Below are positions 1-6,864 of a stretch of 64,000 nt of DNA, in pieces; position 1 is the stretch's first letter, and each line of letters opens with the position of its first letter. This DNA is from JACQAP01 sp035548375 (GTDB taxonomy: Bacteria; Pseudomonadota; Gammaproteobacteria; Burkholderiales; JACQAP01). The translations under genes and the position numbers were made by a program. Where the stretch lies: NCBI GenBank assembly GCA_035548375.1, contig DASZTG010000044.1:1-64000 (forward strand), read 5' to 3'. Under the pieces are notes generated by a model, which searched no databases, was not told the DNA's origin, and saw only the letters and a program-made list of their open reading frames with translations.

Positions 1-14
1 GTCATGCTAGTCAT
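1..14 (-). CDS. hslU: probable start of hslU (ATPase of the HslVU protease), truncated by the window edge
   Basis: Read leftwards, the minus strand has ATG-ACT-AGC-ATG-AC at 14 to 1, encoding M-T-S-M-T. This resembles the usual HslU start (M-S-x-M-T-P-x-E-I-V) and also matches the hslU-like fragment at 109-156. hslV lies immediately upstream in transcription, the usual hslV-hslU order. Only five codons fall in the window, so the call rests on position and on 11 of 14 bases shared with the neighbouring fragment. If correct, HslU would be the AAA+ unfoldase feeding the HslV peptidase. Confidence 0.4.
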
Positions 15-108
15 GGATGGGTTGCGACGATGTGCTTGTAGTTCCGGCACGCGCCGGGCGCTTAACCTGCAAGCAGGTTAGCCTCCACTGAAACAAGCCG
101 CATTGCAG

Positions 109-156
109 CTTGTTTTCGAGCTCGTGGACGATTTCTTGGGGAGTCATGCTTGACAT
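109..156 (-). pseudogene. duplicated 5' fragment of hslU (16 codons)
   Basis: The minus strand from 156 to 109 encodes MSSMTPQEIVHELENK, an excellent match to the conserved HslU N-terminus (M-T-P-x-E-I-V-x-E-L-D-K). The next codons (L-Q-C-G-L-F-Q-W) no longer resemble HslU in any frame. They lead through hairpins at 63-80 and about 45-57 to a second hslU-like start at position 14. The simplest reading is a partial duplication of the hslU 5' end, with the working gene starting further left. A short insertion into hslU is the alternative. Confidence 0.55.
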
Positions 157-165
157 AAGTAGATG

Positions 166-254
166 CGTGAGGAGTCAGGGGCGAGGAGCGAGGGGTAAAG
201 ACGGAAGCTTCAGGGCCATTTCCTCCTCACTTCTGTCTCCTCACCCCTCACGCT
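166..254. repeat. inverted-repeat element made of GTGAGGA-like short repeats (copy 1)
   Basis: The left arm (166-198) is a run of imperfect 6-9 base units on the theme GAGGAGTCAGGGG/GAGGAGCGAGGGG. The right arm (222-254) is the approximate reverse complement (CCTCCTCAC, TCTCCTCACCCCTCA). The core between them is only about 20 bases. It sits between hslV and the hslU-like fragment and could form a long imperfect hairpin. Related arms occur at 17722-17817, 41872-41902 and 55501-55610. No protein is encoded. Confidence 0.65.
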
Positions 255-262
255 GTTCATTT

Positions 263-802
263 TCACTCCAGTATCTCGATCACGTGATTCTGGTTCGTGT
301 AGATGCAGATCTCGCCCGCGATGGTCAGCGCTTTCTTGACGATGTCCTGCGGCGGCAGTTCGGTGTTCTCGAGCAGGGCGCGCGCGGCGGATTGCGCGTA
401 GGCGCCGCCGCTGCCGATGGCGACGAGCCCGAGCTCCGGTTCGACGACATCGCCGTTGCCGGTGATGATCAGCGACGATTCATGGTCCGCGACGGCGAGC
501 ATCGCTTCCAGCCGGCGCAGGATGCGGTCGGTGCGCCAGTCCTTGGCCAGCTCGACCGCCGAGCGCAACAGGTGTCCCTGGTGCTTTTCCAGCTTGGCCT
601 CGAAGCGTTCGAACAACGTAAATGCGTCCGCCGTGCCGCCCGCGAATCCGGCGAGGATGCGCTCGTGGTACAGGCGCCTCACCTTGCGCGCGCTGGCCTT
701 GAGGACGATGTTGCCAAAGGTCACCTGGCCGTCTCCGCCCAGTGCCACGTTTTTGCCGCGTCGGACGGACAGGATGGTGGTGCCGTGAAAGGTTTCGCTC
801 AT
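263..802 (-). CDS. hslV: ATP-dependent protease subunit HslV
   Basis: HslV is the threonine peptidase of the bacterial proteasome-like HslVU complex. It forms a double hexameric ring in the cytosol and degrades proteins unfolded by HslU. The 179-residue product starts MSETFHGTTILSVRR; the propeptide would be removed to expose the catalytic Thr of the TT pair. GGDGQVTFGN, with the downstream K-x-x-A-R-K-V-R-R segment, and the late G-S-G-G-A-Y-A-Q-S-A-A-R-A-L segment are typical. A longer in-frame extension to 877 was rejected because the family begins at MSE. The gene lies last in a minus-strand series after the metal transporter genes, with hslU expected next. Confidence 0.95.
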   Translation of the reverse strand: MSETFHGTTILSVRRGKNVALGGDGQVTFGNIVLKASARKVRRLYHERILAGFAGGTADAFTLFERFEAKLEKHQGHLLRSAVELAKDWRTDRILRRLEAMLAVADHESSLIITGNGDVVEPELGLVAIGSGGAYAQSAARALLENTELPPQDIVKKALTIAGEICIYTNQNHVIEILE

Positions 803-903
803 GCAGGAAGCCGGTTTTGCCGCATCGTGAAATTTGCGGCGATCGATCTGGCCGGGCGGAGGCCCGGCCGTTCGCAATCAGATGGGGAATTGTACTGCGG
901 AGT

Positions 904-1668
904 TCAAGCCGTCTTGCGCGCCGGCCCGATGCTGGAAAAGATGATGCCGACGATCGCCATGGCCCAGACGATGATGGCACCGGTGGGCAGGTCGAACAGC
1001 GTCGACGCGACAAGGCCAATCAGATAGCCCAGGCCACCCACGATGTAGGCCTTCGCAAGGCGATGCCTCACGGCGTTGCGCGTGGCGAGCGCGGGAATGA
1101 TCAGGGACGAAAACACCAGGTAGACACCGACCATTTGCACCGACGCGGTGACCGAGAGGCCGAACAGCAGATAAAAGCCGATGCGGCCGAGGCGCTCGCG
1201 GCCGATGCCGAACCACGCGGATACGACGATCGCAGTGAGTACGGCGACGATGATCAACTGGGAGTGGCCGACCCAGAGGATCTGGCCCACCAGCAGGTCC
1301 TTCAGGTATTCGCCGCCATGCGGATTGCTTGCCAGCAGCAGCACGCTGAGTGTCGCGGCCAGGATGAAGACCGTGCCGATGATCGCTTCCTGGATGTCCG
1401 GCCAGCGTTTCTCCGTCCAGGTCAGAAATAGCGCGCCCAGCAGCGCGGCGGCCAGCGCGGACACCTGCACGGCCGCGCCGCCGGCCTCGGTTTCCCAGCC
1501 GAAAAAATCGGCGGCGATCACGCCGACGCCCGCGATCTGCGCGATGGCGATGTCGATAAACACGATGCCGCGGTTCAGCACCTGGATCCCCAGCGGGGCG
1601 TGGGTCGCCGTAACGAGCAGGCCCGCCAGCAAGGCGGGAATCAGGATGCTGAACTCGAGGTGTGCCAT
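904..1668 (-). CDS. metal ABC transporter permease, ABC-3 (ZnuB) family
   Basis: This 254-residue membrane protein has about eight hydrophobic segments and family-typical stretches such as G-I-Q-V-L-N-R-G-I-V-F-I-D-I-A-I-A-Q-I-A-G and V-G-V-Y-L-V-F-S-S-L-I-I-P-A. ABC-3 permeases form the inner-membrane channel for zinc or manganese import. It starts one base after the stop of the binding-protein gene, so the two are clearly co-transcribed. No ATPase gene of the ZnuC/MntB type is adjacent or anywhere in the window, so the energising subunit must be encoded elsewhere or be shared. Metal specificity cannot be read from the sequence; zinc is the usual default. Confidence 0.88.
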   Translation of the reverse strand: MAHLEFSILIPALLAGLLVTATHAPLGIQVLNRGIVFIDIAIAQIAGVGVIAADFFGWETEAGGAAVQVSALAAALLGALFLTWTEKRWPDIQEAIIGTVFILAATLSVLLLASNPHGGEYLKDLLVGQILWVGHSQLIIVAVLTAIVVSAWFGIGRERLGRIGFYLLFGLSVTASVQMVGVYLVFSSLIIPALATRNAVRHRLAKAYIVGGLGYLIGLVASTLFDLPTGAIIVWAMAIVGIIFSSIGPARKTA

Positions 1669-1669
1669 G

Positions 1670-2572
1670 TTATTTCTTCGCCGCCTTCAGCCGGGCAATG
1701 CTGTCGTCGAACAATCCGAACAAATCCTTCGCGCCTTTGGTTCCGCCCACCGTGTAGGGCAGTTCGACCACCGGCAGGCCGGTCTTTTCCGCGAGCGAAT
1801 TCGCCGCCTTCGGGTCCTGGTAAGCCGATCGCGTGATGACGTCCGCGGCACCGCCCTTCAAACGCCCGACCAGGTCGGAAAGATGACCGGCGCTCGGCGG
1901 GATGCCGGGCTTGGGCTCGACATTCATGACTTCCACCATGCCCAGCCACTTGATGAGGTAGACCGAATCCTTGTGGTAGGGCACCAGGCGCAAGCCCTTC
2001 AGCGGCGCTGCCTCCTTTTCCCAGCGCGAGATGGCCTGGCTCCAGCGCGCCTGGAAATCCTTCGCGCGCGCGTCGTAGTACGCCGCGTTGGCGGCGTCGA
2101 TCTGCTGCAGGCGCTGGGTAAGCACCATGCCGACCTTCGCGATGTTGCGGGGATCGAGCTGGATGTGCGGGTTGCCGGCGGGATGCACGTCGCCGTCCGC
2201 GCGGTCCAGGCGCGTGGGCACTTCCAGACGTTCGACGAAATCCGAGGCCGAGATGAAACCGGGCTGCCCGGGTTTTATCTTGTCGTTGCCGGCATTCTGC
2301 AGCAGCACCGGCAGCCAGCCGATTTCGAGTTCCGCGCCGGTGCAAATCGCCAGGTCGGCGTTGCGCATGTGGGCGATCAGGCTGGGGCGCGCCTCGATGT
2401 GATGCGGGTCCTGCAGCGCATTGGACGCCTGGTAGACGGAGACCTTGTCGCCGCCCAGCTCGGTGGCGAGCGCCGCCCACTCCGGCAGGCAGGCGAAGAC
2501 TTCCACCTTCGCCAGGGCGGGCGCGCAAACGCACAGCATCGCCGCGCCCAGCAGAATTTTCCATTTGCTCAT
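1670..2572 (-). CDS. periplasmic metal-binding protein of an ABC transporter (ZnuA-like, cluster A-I)
   Basis: The 300-residue product has a signal peptide (residues 1-21, ending A-P-A-L-A) and the metal-binding fold. Candidate ligands are H57/H58 in D-P-H-H-I-E-A-R-P-S, a His in N-P-H-I-Q-L-D-P-R-N, a His in the Y-H-K-D segment and an acidic residue in A-Y-Q-D near the C-terminus. It lacks the long His-rich loop seen in many ZnuA proteins. The start at 2572 is preceded by AAAGGA at a good distance; an upstream in-frame ATG at 2623 would add 17 non-signal residues and is less likely. It lies between the porin-like gene and the permease and should deliver Zn2+ or Mn2+ to that permease. Confidence 0.88.
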   Translation of the reverse strand: MSKWKILLGAAMLCVCAPALAKVEVFACLPEWAALATELGGDKVSVYQASNALQDPHHIEARPSLIAHMRNADLAICTGAELEIGWLPVLLQNAGNDKIKPGQPGFISASDFVERLEVPTRLDRADGDVHPAGNPHIQLDPRNIAKVGMVLTQRLQQIDAANAAYYDARAKDFQARWSQAISRWEKEAAPLKGLRLVPYHKDSVYLIKWLGMVEVMNVEPKPGIPPSAGHLSDLVGRLKGGAADVITRSAYQDPKAANSLAEKTGLPVVELPYTVGGTKGAKDLFGLFDDSIARLKAAKK

Positions 2573-2606
2573 GTTCGTGTCCTTTCGTATCGGCCGCGCT
2601 CGCGCG

Positions 2607-3980
2607 TCAGAATTTGTGTGCACCGTGAGTCCCGAGGCTCATGATGTATTGCAGGAAGACCTGGTTGTCCGCCTCGTTGAATCGCGCTTCGTCGCGTGCG
2701 AACTGCAGGCGGAAGCGCGAAAACTCCGACGGCGAGAAATCGATCATGGCGGTGGTTCGCCGCGGATCGTTGTCGGCAAGGCGCGGGAAGTCGGCGGCCG
2801 TCAGCGCGCCGCTGCTGACCAGGCCGATGTTCGGCGTGCCGCTGTCGAGCTGGTCGTAGCGCAAGCCGACGCGCCAGCGCGGCATGAACTGGTAGGCGCC
2901 CTGCACGTACCAGCCCGACTGGCTGGATCGATAGGCGCCGGACTGGTTGCTGCCCGTCGTGTCGAAAGCCAGGTCGCCGTCTTCCGTGCGGTGCATGTAT
3001 TCGGCCTGGAACTTGAAGTTGCGATCGACCGTGTTGCCGTTCGGCGCCCATTTCCAGACGAAGTCCAGGCCCCACATCTTGCTGTCGCCGGTGAACGCGT
3101 TCGTGACCGGGACGCCGGCGGCATCGACGTCGTCATAAGCCCTGTCCTGGGCCTTGGTCGTGCGATAGGACGCGCCGACGCGATAGCTGTTGCTGTTGCC
3201 GACATCGTCGCCGACGTGCGCGAAGACCATTGCCGAATTGACGCCGTTCTTGTCGCGGTCGGATCCCGGGAACCCGGTGCCCCTTCCGGTTTCCACGCCG
3301 AGCTCGACGAACATCGGCGTGGGTGCAAGCCAGCGCGCCTGCAGGCCGTCTTCCTGCAACTGGCCGCCGAAGAACGCCTGGTGGACCAGCGGTGCGTCGA
3401 CGAAATCCCAGGCGTGCTGGTGGATCTCGTTCAGGTATCCGAAGCCCGAAAGCATGCGGCCGAACTTGAACGTGAAGCCGGGCAGCGAGCCGGTGTTCTG
3501 GACGTAGCCCTCCTCCACCTCGACCTCGTTGTCCGAGTTCACCGACATCACGAAGAAGCCGGAGAAGTAGGGATCGATGCTTGCCGACACCGTCAACTCC
3601 GACTCGCCGAGGTTGAAGCTGCGGCTGCCCGGGCCGACCTCGTCGCCGCCGGGGATGAAGCCGCCGATCTGGTAGGTCTTCGGATCCTGCTGCAGGTTGT
3701 TGAACTGGCCGCCGAGGATCAGCGAAATGGCGGGATTGAATGCGTTTGCCGCCGCGGGCGCGTTTTGTGTCGGCGCCGGCGCCGATGCGGCGGCGGGCGC
3801 GGGTTGCTCGGCTTTTTCCAGGCGTTGCTCGAGCTGGCGAATGCGGTTCTCGTAGCTTTCCTTGAGATCCTTTATCTCATCGCGGATCTTCTGCACTTCC
3901 GCATCGTCCGCGCCGAAGGCGGCGACGGGTACGGCAAAGGCGGCGCCGACGGCGGCCGCCAGGGTGACCTTCCTGAACAT
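2607..3980 (-). CDS. outer-membrane porin-like beta-barrel protein with N-terminal coiled coil
   Basis: This is a 457-residue exported protein with a signal peptide (MFRKVTLAAAVGAAFAVPVAAFGA). It continues with a heptad-rich segment (about residues 25-57, D-A-E-V-Q-K-I-R-D-E-I-K-D-L-K-E-S-Y-E-N-R-I-R-Q), an Ala/Pro linker, and about 370 residues of alternating aromatic/polar strands ending in Phe, the usual outer-membrane targeting residue. The coiled coil could trimerise or contact peptidoglycan. GGAGATT is a good ribosome site 6 bases before the ATG. Its place directly upstream of the metal-binding protein suggests a role in metal passage across the outer membrane; this is inference. A phosphate-selective or general porin is the alternative. 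Confidence 0.75.
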   Translation of the reverse strand: MFRKVTLAAAVGAAFAVPVAAFGADDAEVQKIRDEIKDLKESYENRIRQLEQRLEKAEQPAPAAASAPAPTQNAPAAANAFNPAISLILGGQFNNLQQDPKTYQIGGFIPGGDEVGPGSRSFNLGESELTVSASIDPYFSGFFVMSVNSDNEVEVEEGYVQNTGSLPGFTFKFGRMLSGFGYLNEIHQHAWDFVDAPLVHQAFFGGQLQEDGLQARWLAPTPMFVELGVETGRGTGFPGSDRDKNGVNSAMVFAHVGDDVGNSNSYRVGASYRTTKAQDRAYDDVDAAGVPVTNAFTGDSKMWGLDFVWKWAPNGNTVDRNFKFQAEYMHRTEDGDLAFDTTGSNQSGAYRSSQSGWYVQGAYQFMPRWRVGLRYDQLDSGTPNIGLVSSGALTAADFPRLADNDPRRTTAMIDFSPSEFSRFRLQFARDEARFNEADNQVFLQYIMSLGTHGAHKF

Positions 3981-4046
3981 GACAATCTCCTCTGGACGAA
4001 AGAAAACAACGCGCCGCGGCAATGCCGCGGGCGCTGGCGACGTCGA

Positions 4047-4349
4047 TCAGAGGGAACCGGGAGGGGCGCGGCCCTGGAAGACTACAACCGTGCGCGGGAC
4101 GAACGCGTGGCCATCGTGCGGCGGTTGCGTGAACTGCAGCTCCAGCGCGAGCAACGCGGGTGCGCCGGTCGGCGCGATGCCGCCGATTTTCTCGAAGCTG
4201 ACGCATTTGTCGCACAGCTTCGAATGCGCCAGTTGCTCCTTGGCCGGCGGTTCCTTGGCCAGGTGGCTGATCGCGTGCGCATACGCTGCCTGCTGCGCGA
4301 ACAGCAGCAGCAATATCAGCAGATTGATCAGCGCGCGATGCGGTTTCAT
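4047..4349 (-). CDS. small exported protein with a CxxC motif, DUF2946-like
   Basis: The 100-residue product starts MKPHRALINLLILLLLFAQQAAYAHA, a clear signal peptide. The mature part has histidines (HAISHLAK, LAHSKLCDKC) and a C-D-K-C pair, then a C-terminal P-R-T-V-V-V-F-Q-G-R-A-P-P tail. Small periplasmic proteins of this layout occur beside zinc or copper transport genes, and the His/CxxC content would suit metal binding. It precedes the porin and ABC genes by 66 bases on the same strand. The family match is from memory and tentative; metal binding is inference. The start was chosen at the signal peptide rather than at an upstream ATG at 4433. Confidence 0.65.
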   Translation of the reverse strand: MKPHRALINLLILLLLFAQQAAYAHAISHLAKEPPAKEQLAHSKLCDKCVSFEKIGGIAPTGAPALLALELQFTQPPHDGHAFVPRTVVVFQGRAPPGSL

Positions 4350-4461
4350 GGGGCCGTTTCGTGAACCCGGGGTCGAAGCGGAAGGCAGTGTAGCGCCATC
4401 TCCGGGGTTGTGCCAGCGGCCACGCGCCGCCACATGCGCACGGTATGGCGTTCGCGATGCC

Positions 4462-5097
4462 TCAGGTATCGTCCAGGGTCAGCTCGGCGGGCAAGTGGCT
4501 CACGTCGCCCCAGCGATCGATGGTCCAGCGGTTGCCGTCGCAAAGCAGCGTGTTGACCGAGGCGTTGTAGATCGGGAAATCCCGTTTCGCATCCTGCGCC
4601 ATGCCGGTGGCGTGACGATAGGCGGCATCCAGGGCGCCGCCGTGCGTGACGCAAAGGACGCGCTTGCCCTCGTGCCGCGCCAGGGCCTCGGCCAGGAAGT
4701 CGAGGATGCGATCGGAGAAGACACCCAGGCTTTCCCCGCCTTCCAGGGCGGCTTCCGGTTCGCGCGATTTGAAAACCTTCCAGGCTGCCGGTTGCCGCGC
4801 CATTGCTTCGTCTCCTGTCAGGCCCTGCAGGACGCCCAGATGGCGCTCGCGCAAGCGAGGATTTCTTGCGATCCGGGAATCCGGATCGTCGAATCCGGGT
4901 TGCGCGGTTGCCAGCGCGCGGATCAGGTCACTGGAATACACCGCGTCGAACGTCATCGTGCGCAGCCTGTGCCCGAGCGCTTTCGCCTGCGAAAGGCCCA
5001 GCGCATTCAAAGGCACGTCGAGATGGCCCTGGATGCGGCCTTCGACGTTCCAGTCGGTCTCGCCGTGGCGGACCAGGAACAATGTGGTGAGGCTCAT
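4462..5097 (-). CDS. histidine phosphatase family protein (phosphoglycerate mutase-like)
   Basis: This is a 211-residue cytosolic enzyme of the RHG superfamily. F-L-V-R-H-G-E-T-D-W-N at about residues 7-17 carries the phosphohistidine, S-S-D-L-I-R-A follows near residue 60, an acidic E-R-H-L-G segment near residue 88, and the second catalytic His is in V-T-H-G-G-A. Members dephosphorylate small phosphoesters; cofactor-independent mutase and alpha-ribazole phosphatase activities are known, and the substrate cannot be assigned here. The start at 5097 overlaps the stop of the upstream GFA gene in an ATGA, so the two are translationally coupled. Confidence 0.88.
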   Translation of the reverse strand: MSLTTLFLVRHGETDWNVEGRIQGHLDVPLNALGLSQAKALGHRLRTMTFDAVYSSDLIRALATAQPGFDDPDSRIARNPRLRERHLGVLQGLTGDEAMARQPAAWKVFKSREPEAALEGGESLGVFSDRILDFLAEALARHEGKRVLCVTHGGALDAAYRHATGMAQDAKRDFPIYNASVNTLLCDGNRWTIDRWGDVSHLPAELTLDDT

Positions 5098-5495
5098 CGC
5101 GGCGGCCACTTCGGATATTGCGGGAGCGCGTCGGTGATCTCATGCCACGGCGCCTTCGAGTCGACGAAGATGTGCATGTCGGGTCGTACGCCGGGATCGG
5201 TATCCAGGCAGCCGAGCGGCAACCCGCAGATTTCCGGCGCCTTGTCGAATCGACTCAAGAGCGCGGAACCACAGCGGCTGCAGAATCCGCGATGTGTGCC
5301 CGGCGACGAGTCAAACCAGGTGACGAGATTTTCGCCGGCGGTCCAGCGGAAGTCGCGCGTCTGCACCGTCGCGCGCGAACGGAAGGCCGCGCTATGGGCC
5401 TTGCGGCATGTGGAGCAATGGCAGTTGCGCACCTGCGTCAGTGTTCCGTTGATCTCGTAGCGCACGCCGCCGCACAGGCAGCTTCCCGTCAGCAT
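5094..5495 (-). CDS. GFA family protein (CENP-V/GFA zinc-binding domain)
   Basis: This 133-residue protein starts M-L-T-G-S-C-L-C-G-G-V-R-Y-E and contains C-H-C-S-T-C-R-K near residue 25 and F-C-S-R-C-G-S-A-L near residue 73. These are the cysteine pairs that bind the two zincs of the GFA fold. The founding member was described as a glutathione-dependent formaldehyde-activating enzyme, but most homologues have no proven activity, so no reaction is claimed. It is 16 bases downstream of the methyltransferase gene and overlaps the phosphatase gene by four bases, forming a three-gene run. Confidence 0.88.
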   Translation of the reverse strand: MLTGSCLCGGVRYEINGTLTQVRNCHCSTCRKAHSAAFRSRATVQTRDFRWTAGENLVTWFDSSPGTHRGFCSRCGSALLSRFDKAPEICGLPLGCLDTDPGVRPDMHIFVDSKAPWHEITDALPQYPKWPPR

Positions 5496-5511
5496 GTTTT
5501 CAGCTCCATGG

Positions 5512-6699
5512 TCATGCGATCCTGCATAGGAGTCCTTTCAGATATTCGCCTTCCGGAAAGTCCAGCGACACCGGATGGTCCGCGCTGGCGTGGAATTGTT
5601 CGACGACCTGCGCGTTCACGCCCGCGTCCAGCGCCGCGCCGGCGACGATCTTGCGGAAAAGCTCCGCGGAAACGCCGCCGGAACACGAGAACGTGGCGAG
5701 CAGGCCGCCCGGTCGCAGCAGCTTGAAGCCCAGCAGGTTGATGTCCTTGTAGCCGCGCGCGGCGCGTTCCGCCGTCGCGGCGGTCGGCGCAAACTTCGGC
5801 GGGTCCAGCACGATCAGGTCGAACTGGCGGCCCTGGTCGCGCAATTTTCGCAGGTGCTGGAATACGTCCGCGTCGACCCACTCGCAGCGCTCGGTAGCCA
5901 GATCGTTCAGCCGAACGTGTTCGCGCGCGAGTTCGAGCGCATCGCCCGAAGAATCGATGGACATGACCGACTTCGCGCCGTGCGCCAGCGCGTGCAAGGT
6001 GAAGCCGCCGGTGTAGCAGAAGCAATTCAGGACGTCGCGGTTCGCGCTGAGCCGGCCGACGCGCAACCGGTTGTCGCGCTGGTCGAGATAGAAGCCGGTC
6101 TTGTGCCCCTTTGCCACGTCGACGCGCAGCCGGACCTCGTTTTCGTGGATGGCGACGACGGTCGACTCGAGGTCGCCCGCCACGAGTCCGGTTCGCGGCG
6201 CCAGGCCCTCGAGTTCCATGACGTCCGCGTCGGATCGCTCGAAGATGGCGCGCGCACCGGTCAGCCGCCGCAGCGAATCGATGATCGCATCGCGCCAGCG
6301 CTGGCAGCCGGCGCTCGACAATTGCACGACGACGACATCGGCGTAACGATCGACGATCAGCCCCGGCAGGCCGTCGGATTCGCCGTGCACGAGCCGCTCG
6401 GCTTCGTGCGGCGCGCGTTTCGAGATCGCGTGGCGCATGGCAATCGCCGCCTCCAGGCGCTTCGCGAAAAAATCCGCGTCTATGCGCGTGGCTTCGTCCC
6501 AGTCCCATACGCGCGCGGCGATGTTCGCATCCGGGTTGGCCGCGGCCATCGCGAGGAATTTGCCGTCGACGGAAACGATTTGCACCGTGTCCCCCGGGGA
6601 AACGCTGCCTGCGGTGCGCGCGATCGCGCCCGAAAATACCCAGGGATGCCGGCGCAGCAGCGATTTCTCCCGACCAGATTTAAGGACGATTCTTTTCAT
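5512..6699 (-). CDS. rlmI: class I rRNA methyltransferase, RlmI-like (23S rRNA m5C)
   Basis: The 395 residues are close to the usual length for RlmI. An N-terminal PUA domain (about 1-75, R-R-H-P-W-V-F-S-G-A-I) is followed by a Rossmann methyltransferase domain with N-C-F-C-Y-T-G-G-F-T-L-H-A (SAM motif I, about residue 228), V-L-D-P-P-K-F-A and F-S-C-S-G-G-V. In E. coli RlmI methylates C1962 of 23S rRNA at C5 using a catalytic Cys in the second of these regions. The promoter side lies in an inverted-repeat element (6716-6864), so it may be transcribed separately from xerC. Substrate position is inferred from family. Confidence 0.87.
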   Translation of the reverse strand: MKRIVLKSGREKSLLRRHPWVFSGAIARTAGSVSPGDTVQIVSVDGKFLAMAAANPDANIAARVWDWDEATRIDADFFAKRLEAAIAMRHAISKRAPHEAERLVHGESDGLPGLIVDRYADVVVVQLSSAGCQRWRDAIIDSLRRLTGARAIFERSDADVMELEGLAPRTGLVAGDLESTVVAIHENEVRLRVDVAKGHKTGFYLDQRDNRLRVGRLSANRDVLNCFCYTGGFTLHALAHGAKSVMSIDSSGDALELAREHVRLNDLATERCEWVDADVFQHLRKLRDQGRQFDLIVLDPPKFAPTAATAERAARGYKDINLLGFKLLRPGGLLATFSCSGGVSAELFRKIVAGAALDAGVNAQVVEQFHASADHPVSLDFPEGEYLKGLLCRIA

Positions 6700-6715
6700 G
6701 CTGATTCTGAAGCTG

Positions 6716-6864
6716 AACCACGGAGGACACGGAGAACACGGAGGAGGAACGATGAAGGTGAATCAGGACGCATGGCGTTCGACGTTGCACACGCGACTTG
6801 CAATCGCGCATAGGCATGTTCCCCGTTCTGTTTTCTCCGTGTTCTCCGTGTCCTCCGTGGTTCA
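6716..6864. repeat. inverted-repeat element with ACGGAGGACACGG-type arms
   Basis: The left arm (6716-6752) repeats the theme GGAGGACACGGAGAACACGG. The right arm (6833-6864) is its reverse complement (CTCCGTGTTCTCCGTGTCC). About 80 bases of non-coding core lie between. The arms are themselves imperfect 9-base tandem repeats. The right arm ends exactly at the xerC stop codon and the left arm is 17 bases from the rlmI start, so the unit fills the whole xerC-rlmI gap. Similar arms are common in environmental bacterial genomes; the function is unknown. Confidence 0.75.

Noticed and set aside
56..86. Integron attC-like core sites (GCTTAAC ... GTTAGCC) at the left edge
   Set aside because: Only about 10 bases separate the cores, the second core breaks the GTTRRRY rule, and no integron integrase or cassette is near.
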